64,000 nt of DNA from Pseudomonadota bacterium (GTDB taxonomy: Bacteria; Pseudomonadota; Gammaproteobacteria; Steroidobacterales; Steroidobacteraceae). Positions 58,305 to 64,000 of this stretch are shown in pieces (position 1 is the stretch's first letter; the number at the start of each line of letters is the position of its first letter). The notes beneath the pieces are model-generated. The model was given only the letters and a program-made list of their open reading frames with translations. It made no database searches and had not been told where the DNA came from. Both the position numbers and the translations under genes were made by a program. The stretch is from contig JAJZFQ010000259.1 of the NCBI GenBank assembly GCA_021805275.1, positions 124,001 through 188,000 of the forward strand, given 5' to 3'.

Positions 58305-60701
58305 CTATACGGCCCGGCTGGTGAGCGGAACAGCCGTACGTACCGCAATGCGGTAGTCGCGGCCGACCCACTCCCCGTCCGACTGGTGGCGGTACGTCAG
58401 GTCGAGCGACTGTCCGGCCTTCAGGCCGCGGGTGTCGATCTCGACGAGGTGCAGCCCCAGTGGGTTCGCTTCGGTGCTGCGCTCCTCGATGTCCCGCCAG
58501 CCGTCAAAGCCCCAGCGCACCACGCCCGGCTCGGTCAGCGCCACGGTGAGCGCGGCACCGGCCGGCAGCTCGCCCGCGGGAGCGTGCGGACACCAGATGA
58601 GGCGTTTCAGCGCCGGGCGTCGCCCGCCGTATCGCTGCCAGAGCGGCTCGGGGCGGTCCAGGGGCCGGCCGAGCGTACGCGAGACGGCCAGCTTGATGAA
58701 TTCCGCGTGGGCCCAGACCAGCGGCATGGCGCCGCCCGTCGGGCGGCCCGGCTCCAGGAAGCGCTTGGGGATCGGGGCGCTGTCCCAGACCTGCTCGGGC
58801 AGCATCCCGCCGGGGGAGGCCATGCGGGCCATCGTCTCGAGCAACGGCAGCGGATCGCGGCCGGCGGCGAGCTCGTAGTGCCCGCGCTCACCGGTGAGCA
58901 GCGGCCAGGCCCGACCGCGGCCGGTGCCGTCGTAGGCCGAGCCGTCGTCGTGCTCGCCATAGCCGTCGTCGTTGTAGCGGTGCCAGCTCGGTCCGTTCGG
59001 CGTGTCGACCTTCAGCAGTGCGTCGACCAGTTTCAGCGTGCTGAGGATGAGTGGATCGTCGGGGGCGCGCAGGCCGAAGCGCACCAGCTGCAGGAAGTCG
59101 ACGCCGACCTGCGCGTCGGCCGACAGGTCCGGGTCGATCGCCTGGTTGCGGATCGGCAGCGCATTTTGCAGTGCGCCGCGGTCGTGCAGTGCATCGGCCG
59201 GCGCCACGCGCACGTAATAGCCCGGTATCCCGTGCTCGCGGGCGAGCGGGGTGTCGCACACCGCCGTCCAGTTCTCGAGGCTCGCGTTCCAGTAATCGGC
59301 GATGGCGAGCGCCAGCTCGCGCGCGGCCGGGGGCAGCAGTGGCGCGCCGCACACGAGCGCGGCGATGCACGCCGACAGCGTGAACGTGTTCAGGCCCGCG
59401 TCCTCCTCCCAGCGGTCCTGGTCGGACGCCGGGCCGTTGCGCACGATGAAGGAGAGCGCCCGCAGCACCAGGTCTGCGACCTGGACCCCGTCGAGCGCCT
59501 GGCGCTCGTGCAGCATGCAGGCGAGCAGCACCGGGAAGGCTGTCTCATCGAGCTGCACGGCGGTCCAGTACGGCGTGCCGCCGAGCCATTGGTTCTGGTT
59601 CCAGTGACCGTCGGCGAGTTGCGTGGCACGCAGGTAGCGCACCGTGTCGAGCGCCTCGCGCGTGGCGCCGAAGGCGAGCAGCGCGCCGGCGCACTCGCAC
59701 AGGTCGCGTGGCCAGACGAGGTGATAGCCGGCGCGCTCGTCCTTGGTGTTGCCCCACGGCACGCTCAGGCTCGCCACCATCGCGCCGGGGAATGTCTTGC
59801 ACTGGTGTGTGCGCAGTACCATGGTCGAGATGCTGAGCTGCTCTCGGCACAGCGGCGGCAGCGAGCCGGTGAGCGGGGCGCGCCCGGCGCAGTCCTTCTG
59901 CCAGGCCGACCACTCCTCGATCTGACGCTGCCAGCTGGCCTCGAACGGCTCGAACAGCGCTGAGAGTGCCAGTGTCGCGGCCGACTCGGTGCTGCTGCTG
60001 ATGCCCAGGCCGAGGACCGCGCGGCGTGGCAGCTCGGCCATGAGGGCGACATTGCCCGGACCGGCACGGTGGAATTCCCAGCGCATCGCGCCGTTGCGCT
60101 CGAAGTCCTGCCAGCCGTCGCTGGTGCCGACATAACCGCAGCTCGCGCGACCCAAAGCGTCGCGCTGCGCGGCATCGACCGCGACGGCGCCGAGGGCGAG
60201 CGCGAAGGGGCCCTGCTCGGCGAGCAGCAGTCGATGCCCGCGGTGATCGGCGACGAACGCGGTGTTGTCATGTCCGGTGCCGCCGAGATGCGGCGCGAGC
60301 AGCGCGTAGGGGCGCAGCTGCTCATCGCCCGTGAGCTGCACGTCGATCAACAGCACGTCACGTTCGGCGGCCGGCGCGATTCGCAGCCGCAGCTCGAAGC
60401 GCTCGTGGCGGTGCACGATCTGCACCGCGGGGATCCCGAGGCCGGCCAGTGTGACGGTCGGCCGGCCGAGGCGTTTGACCTCGACCCAGAAGCCCTGGCC
60501 GTCGGCCACGATGAAGCCCAGATCACGGATCTGCGGGATGTCGACCCGCGGAAAGTAGACCTCGTTGACGATCCCGCCGCCGATGGTGAACCACAGCCGC
60601 GGCCGGCCGAGCGAGCAGCCCACGACGTCTTTGGCGCTGCTGCACCAAGTGGGCGAAAGTCCCGGTGCGCCCGGTGCCTCTCCTGAGTCGATTTCGCTCA
60701 T
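58305..60701 (-). CDS. Glucan 1,4-alpha-glucosidase (GH15 glucoamylase)
   Basis: A 798-aa glucoamylase-like GH15 enzyme. An N-terminal beta-sandwich (about 1-270; GGGIVNEVYFPRVDIPQIRD) is followed by an (alpha/alpha)6 barrel with YHLVWPRDLCECAGALLAFG near residue 330 and the PLVWAHAEFIKLAVSR segment near 680. It ends in a beta-sandwich-like tail. There is no signal peptide, so it is probably cytoplasmic and acts on glycogen or maltodextrins. ATG 60701 with GGAGGA upstream. Confidence 0.9.
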   Translation of the reverse strand: MSEIDSGEAPGAPGLSPTWCSSAKDVVGCSLGRPRLWFTIGGGIVNEVYFPRVDIPQIRDLGFIVADGQGFWVEVKRLGRPTVTLAGLGIPAVQIVHRHERFELRLRIAPAAERDVLLIDVQLTGDEQLRPYALLAPHLGGTGHDNTAFVADHRGHRLLLAEQGPFALALGAVAVDAAQRDALGRASCGYVGTSDGWQDFERNGAMRWEFHRAGPGNVALMAELPRRAVLGLGISSSTESAATLALSALFEPFEASWQRQIEEWSAWQKDCAGRAPLTGSLPPLCREQLSISTMVLRTHQCKTFPGAMVASLSVPWGNTKDERAGYHLVWPRDLCECAGALLAFGATREALDTVRYLRATQLADGHWNQNQWLGGTPYWTAVQLDETAFPVLLACMLHERQALDGVQVADLVLRALSFIVRNGPASDQDRWEEDAGLNTFTLSACIAALVCGAPLLPPAARELALAIADYWNASLENWTAVCDTPLAREHGIPGYYVRVAPADALHDRGALQNALPIRNQAIDPDLSADAQVGVDFLQLVRFGLRAPDDPLILSTLKLVDALLKVDTPNGPSWHRYNDDGYGEHDDGSAYDGTGRGRAWPLLTGERGHYELAAGRDPLPLLETMARMASPGGMLPEQVWDSAPIPKRFLEPGRPTGGAMPLVWAHAEFIKLAVSRTLGRPLDRPEPLWQRYGGRRPALKRLIWCPHAPAGELPAGAALTVALTEPGVVRWGFDGWRDIEERSTEANPLGLHLVEIDTRGLKAGQSLDLTYRHQSDGEWVGRDYRIAVRTAVPLTSRAV

Positions 60702-60767
60702 GACGATCCTCCTGAATCTGTCGCGCGCTCACTTGGTCAAGCGTGCCGAAGCCGAGTACGATACTGC

Positions 60768-61181
60768 ATGCTCTGGCTCAAGGCATTCCATATCGTCTTT
60801 GTGGTGACGTGGTTCGCGGGTCTGTTCTATCTGCCGCGGCTGTTCGTCTACCACTGCGCCACCACGGACGGGCCGGGACTCGCGCGCTTCGCAGTGATGG
60901 AACGGCGCTTGTTCGGGCTGATGAGTCTCGGCGGGGCGCTGGCCATCGCCTTCGGGCTGTCGATGCTCATTGTCGCGCCGGCGTTGCTGCAATTCGCCTG
61001 GCTGCGCTTAAAGCTCGTGCTCGTGGCGGCGCTCCTGGGGTACCACGTGTGGTGTTACGTGTTGATGCGCCAGCTCATTGAGGGGCGCGCCCGCCGCTCG
61101 CAGCGCTGGTACCGGGCGTTCAACGAAGTCCCCGGGGTGCTGCTGATCGCGATCGTGCTGCTGGCGGTGCTGCGGCCCTAG
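60768..61181 (+). CDS. hemJ: Protoporphyrinogen oxidase HemJ
   Basis: This 137-aa four-helix membrane protein has the HemJ signature: MLWLKAFHIVFVVTWFAGLF, then YLPRLFVYH with conserved histidines, and LRLKLVLVAALLGYHVWCYV near residue 80. It catalyses the penultimate step of haem synthesis. It is divergent from the glucoamylase by 66 bases. The 3' end overlaps the SUI1-type gene by 4 bases (convergent). Confidence 0.92.
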   Translation: MLWLKAFHIVFVVTWFAGLFYLPRLFVYHCATTDGPGLARFAVMERRLFGLMSLGGALAIAFGLSMLIVAPALLQFAWLRLKLVLVAALLGYHVWCYVLMRQLIEGRARRSQRWYRAFNEVPGVLLIAIVLLAVLRP

Positions 61182-61510
61182 CCGCCGGCGCGCTTGGCCT
61201 CGTAGCCGCGCTCGCGCAGGGCCTCGACCAGCCGCTCGCGGTGCTCGCCCTGGATCTCGATGCGTCCGTCGCGCACGGCGCCGCCGGCGCCGCAGAGTTT
61301 CTTCAGCTCGCGGGCGAGCGTCTCGAGCTGCGCCGCCGCGAGCGGCAGGCCGAGCACGACCGAGACGGCCTTGCCGCCGCGCCCGGCGACTTCGCGGGTC
61401 ACGCGCACGCGCGCCGGTCCGTCCGGGCGGGCGGGACTGGGGGAGGCGCGCTCGGAGGCGCCGGAGGGCTTGCGCAGTACGACGCCGCGGGCGGTGGGGT
61501 AGGATTTCAC
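61178..61510 (-). CDS. SUI1/eIF1-family translation factor (YciH-like)
   Basis: A 110-aa protein. The C-terminal SUI1 domain (about 30-105) shows VRVTREVAGRGGKAVSVVLG, LARELKKLCGAGGAVRDGRI, and EIQGEHRERLVEALRERGYE. YciH-like bacterial proteins influence translation-initiation fidelity. GTG 61510 is chosen because homologs begin at the KSYPTARG-like segment; an upstream ATG at 61558 would add a poor extension. Confidence 0.9.
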   Translation of the reverse strand: MKSYPTARGVVLRKPSGASERASPSPARPDGPARVRVTREVAGRGGKAVSVVLGLPLAAAQLETLARELKKLCGAGGAVRDGRIEIQGEHRERLVEALRERGYEAKRAGG

Positions 61511-61681
61511 GGCGACATTATGGCCGTGCGGCCCTGGGGCTGCCAGGGCGTGGTGCATTCAGGATGCGATGCACGTTGCGTGAATCGCGCGATTTGCGAA
61601 CGGATTGGAACGTCCATTGCGCTTTCGGGGCGGTAAGATTTGCATTCTGCCGGCAACCGGCGGTGACGAGGCTCAGCATTT

Positions 61682-62953
61682 ATGACGCAGTCGCGCCTGC
61701 ACGTTCCGCATCCTCCGGCCCGTCCGGGAGAGAAGCCGGACTTCAGTTATCTGGACATCCCGCCGGCCGGACGCGAGGCGCGCCCGGATACGCTGGCGGC
61801 GGCGCTCGAGATCGAGCGGCTCGGGACCGGCATGGTGCGCGTGCTCGATGAGCACGCTCACGCGGTCGGTCCCTGGAACCCGCACCTGGAACCGGAGGAG
61901 CTGCAGGTGGCCCTGCGTCACATGCTGCTCACCCGCCATTTCGACGATCGGATGCAGCGCATGCAGCGCCAGGGGCGCATCTCGTTTTACATGAAATCGA
62001 CCGGCGAGGAGGCCGTGGCGGTGGCCCCGGGCATGGCGCTGCAGCCCGGCGACATGCTGTTTCCCTCGTACCGCACCCAGGGACTGTTCATCGTGCGGGG
62101 CAAGAGTCTGGTTGACCTGATGTGCCAGTGTCTCTCGAACACGCGCGACATGTGCCGTGGCCGCCAGATGCCGATCATGTACCACTGGGCGGAAGGCAAC
62201 ATCTTCTCGATCTCGGGAAATCTGGCGACGCAGTTTCCGCAGGCGGTCGGCTGGGCGATGGCCGCGGCCATCAAGGGTGAGGAGCGCATCGCGGCGACCT
62301 GGATCGGCGAGGGGGCGAGCGCCGAGGCCGATTTCCACCACGCCCTGACATTCGCGGCGGTGTACCGGGCCCCGGTGATCCTGAACGTGGTCAACAACCA
62401 GTGGGCGATCTCGAGCTTCCAGGGGTTCGCCGGCGGTGAGCGGCGCACGTTCGCCCAGCGCGGCCCCGGCTACGGCATTCCCGGTGTGCGCGTGGATGGC
62501 AATGATTTCCTCGCCGTCTACGCGGTGACCCGCTGGGCCGCCGAGCGCGCACGGGCGAGCGGCGGCCCGACGCTGATCGAGCACGTCACCTACCGGGCGG
62601 CGGCGCATTCCACCAGCGACGATCCGGCCCGCTACCGGCCGAAGGAGGAATGGCAGTCCTGGCCGCTCGGGGACCCCGTCACGCGCCTGAAGGCGCATCT
62701 GATCGGCCTCGGGGAGTGGTCCGAGGACCGCCATGCGGCGCTCGAGAAGGAGCTCGAGGCGCACGTGACCGCCTGCTGGAAGGAGGCTGTCAGCTACGGG
62801 GCCCTCACCGAGGGGCCGGCACTCAACCCGCTCAGCATGTTCGAGGACGTGTTCCACGAGATGCCCCCGCATCTGCAGCGCCAGCGTGAAGAGCTGCGCC
62901 AGTTGCTGGCCGCCCGCCAGGCGGCCAGCGACGGTACGGGCGGGGAGGGCTGA
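61682..62953 (+). CDS. bkdA1: Branched-chain 2-oxoacid dehydrogenase E1 alpha
   Basis: A 423-aa E1 alpha subunit of the BCKDH type. The N-terminal extension (PDFSYLDIPPAGREARPDTL) is typical of the bacterial and mitochondrial BCKDH. The TPP motif is GEGASAEADFHHALTFAAVY near residue 205, ending NNQWAIS. The phosphorylation-loop region is HSTSDDPARYRP near 305. It decarboxylates 2-oxoisovalerate and related acids. E1 beta follows after 3 bases. Confidence 0.93.
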   Translation: MTQSRLHVPHPPARPGEKPDFSYLDIPPAGREARPDTLAAALEIERLGTGMVRVLDEHAHAVGPWNPHLEPEELQVALRHMLLTRHFDDRMQRMQRQGRISFYMKSTGEEAVAVAPGMALQPGDMLFPSYRTQGLFIVRGKSLVDLMCQCLSNTRDMCRGRQMPIMYHWAEGNIFSISGNLATQFPQAVGWAMAAAIKGEERIAATWIGEGASAEADFHHALTFAAVYRAPVILNVVNNQWAISSFQGFAGGERRTFAQRGPGYGIPGVRVDGNDFLAVYAVTRWAAERARASGGPTLIEHVTYRAAAHSTSDDPARYRPKEEWQSWPLGDPVTRLKAHLIGLGEWSEDRHAALEKELEAHVTACWKEAVSYGALTEGPALNPLSMFEDVFHEMPPHLQRQREELRQLLAARQAASDGTGGEG

Positions 62954-62956
62954 GCG

Positions 62957-63973
62957 GTGGCGCAGATGAACATGGTGCAGGCGATCAATTCAGCGCTCGA
63001 CGTCATGCTTGAGCGCGATCCGCGCGTGGTGGTGTTTGGCGAGGATGTCGGCTACTTCGGCGGAGTGTTCCGCTGCACGGACGGACTGCAGCGCAAGCAC
63101 GGCGAACATCGCGTGCTCGACACCCCGATTGCCGAGGGCGGTATCGTCGCTGCGGCGATCGGCATGGGCGTCAACGGGCTGCGTCCCGTGGCCGAGATCC
63201 AGTTCGCCGACTACATCTATCCGGCATTCGATCAGATCGTGAGCGAGTTGGCCCGGCTGCGCTACCGCACCGCCGGGGATTTCAGTGCGCCGGTGACGAT
63301 CCGCACGCCGTGCGGGGGTGGGATCCGCGGCGGCCAGACGCACTCGCAGAGCCCCGAGGGGGTGTTCACGCACGTCTGCGGCATCAAGGTCGTGATGCCC
63401 TCCAATCCGTACGATGCCAAGGGATTGCTGATCCGCTCGATCGAGGATGACGATCCGGTCGTATTCTTCGAGCCGAAGCGCATCTACAACGGCCCGTTCG
63501 ACGGCGATCCGCACAAGCCGGCGGTACCGTGGAGCACGCACCCGAAGGGGGAGGTCCCCGAGGGCCACTACGCCGTTCCGATCGGCAAGGCCGAGATCGT
63601 GCGCCCCGGCACACAGGTCACGGTCCTCACCTACGGTACGATGGTGCACGTGGCCGAGGCGGCCGTACGGCTCGCCGGGGTGGATGCCGAGATCATCGAC
63701 GTGCGCACGATGGTGCCGCTCGATGTCGACACGTTGTGCACGTCCGTGTGCAAGACCGGCCGGTGCATCATCGTGCACGAGGCGACTCGCTTCAGCGGCT
63801 TCGGCGCGGAGCTCTCGGCCACGGTGCAGGAGGAGTGTTTCTGGCACCTCGAGGCGCCCATCGCCCGGGTGACCGGCTGGGATACGCCGTACCCGCATGC
63901 GTTCGAATGGGATTACTTTCCCGGGCCGGCGCGCATCATCGCCGCGCTGCGCAGCGTGATGGAGGTCCGATGA
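62957..63973 (+). CDS. bkdA2: Branched-chain 2-oxoacid dehydrogenase E1 beta
   Basis: A 338-aa E1 beta subunit. It shows MVQAINSALDVMLERDPRVV at the start, FGEDVGYFGGVFRCTDGLQR, DTPIAEGGIVAAAIGMGVNG, and the transketolase C-terminal domain with IIVHEATRFSGFGAELSATV. GTG 62957 follows the E1 alpha stop by 3 bases. It pairs with E1 alpha to form the TPP-binding interface. The 3' end overlaps the E2 start (ATGA). Confidence 0.94.
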   Translation: MAQMNMVQAINSALDVMLERDPRVVVFGEDVGYFGGVFRCTDGLQRKHGEHRVLDTPIAEGGIVAAAIGMGVNGLRPVAEIQFADYIYPAFDQIVSELARLRYRTAGDFSAPVTIRTPCGGGIRGGQTHSQSPEGVFTHVCGIKVVMPSNPYDAKGLLIRSIEDDDPVVFFEPKRIYNGPFDGDPHKPAVPWSTHPKGEVPEGHYAVPIGKAEIVRPGTQVTVLTYGTMVHVAEAAVRLAGVDAEIIDVRTMVPLDVDTLCTSVCKTGRCIIVHEATRFSGFGAELSATVQEECFWHLEAPIARVTGWDTPYPHAFEWDYFPGPARIIAALRSVMEVR

Positions 63974-64000
63974 GCCGTTACGTGTTCAAGCTGCCGGATC
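63970..64000 (+). CDS. Dihydrolipoamide acyltransferase (E2) start, 3' partial
   Basis: The window ends 31 bases into a frame that starts at ATG 63970, overlapping the E1 beta stop by 4 bases. It encodes MSRYVFKLPD, the usual beginning of an N-terminal lipoyl domain. Gene order E1 alpha, E1 beta, E2 is standard for this complex. Confidence 0.8.
   Translation, partial: MSRYVFKLPD

Overview
The window is a high-GC, densely coded bacterial chromosome segment with a Gram-negative character (a TonB-dependent receptor, a type Vd-like patatin autotransporter, a pqqABCDE operon). The gene content suggests a soil or plant-biomass-associated gammaproteobacterium, perhaps near Nevskiales/Steroidobacteraceae; that placement is inference only. 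No phage, IS element, CRISPR array, rRNA or tRNA was recognised.

The first 36 kb looks like a lignin-aromatics catabolic island. Positions 1-9.9 kb hold a partial 3-hydroxyacyl-CoA dehydrogenase, an amidohydrolase and a tightly overlapping six- or seven-gene operon. The operon encodes a two-subunit phenylphosphate-synthase-like kinase, a biotin carrier, a biotin carboxylase, an HMGL-type carboxyltransferase, a HAD phosphatase and an alpha/beta hydrolase. This is the gene complement described for acetovanillone/acetosyringone catabolism (Acv in Sphingobium, Hpe in Rhodococcus): phosphorylate the phenol, carboxylate the acetyl side chain to an aroylacetate, and remove the phosphate. Positions 10-18.6 kb add a SnoaL-like protein, an AraC regulator, a 2,4'-dihydroxyacetophenone-dioxygenase-like cupin, a TonB receptor and an acetoacetyl-CoA-synthetase-like ligase that could activate the aroylacetate.

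Positions 18.7-29 kb hold two LigM/DesA-type tetrahydrofolate-dependent O-demethylases, AraC and LysR regulators, a PQQ/haem c alcohol dehydrogenase with an Asp-Tyr-Asp lanthanide-type signature, a quinone-reductase-like MDR and an aldehyde dehydrogenase. Positions 29.2-36.2 kb form a complete protocatechuate 4,5-cleavage operon (ligU-J-K-[DUF1932 dehydrogenase]-I-A-B-C) leading to pyruvate and oxaloacetate. Together these genes would funnel methoxylated aryl ketones, alcohols and aldehydes through vanillate or syringate into the TCA cycle.

The rest is mostly housekeeping or accessory: pirin, a beta-hydroxyacid dehydrogenase, a TPR protein, a PlpD-like patatin, MsrA and pqqABCDE (42.5-45.7 kb, supplying the cofactor for the PQQ enzyme). 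A broken sensor kinase and a gene-poor decayed stretch follow (45.9-47.3 kb). Then come small membrane and secreted proteins, an Fsr-type MFS exporter, a SYLF protein, a Kef antiporter / divergent PEP carboxylase / GNAT operon, a Lys/His-rich small secreted protein, apt, a nitroreductase, a DUF4136 lipoprotein, a GH15 glucoamylase, HemJ, a SUI1-family protein and the start of a branched-chain 2-oxoacid dehydrogenase operon that runs off the right edge.
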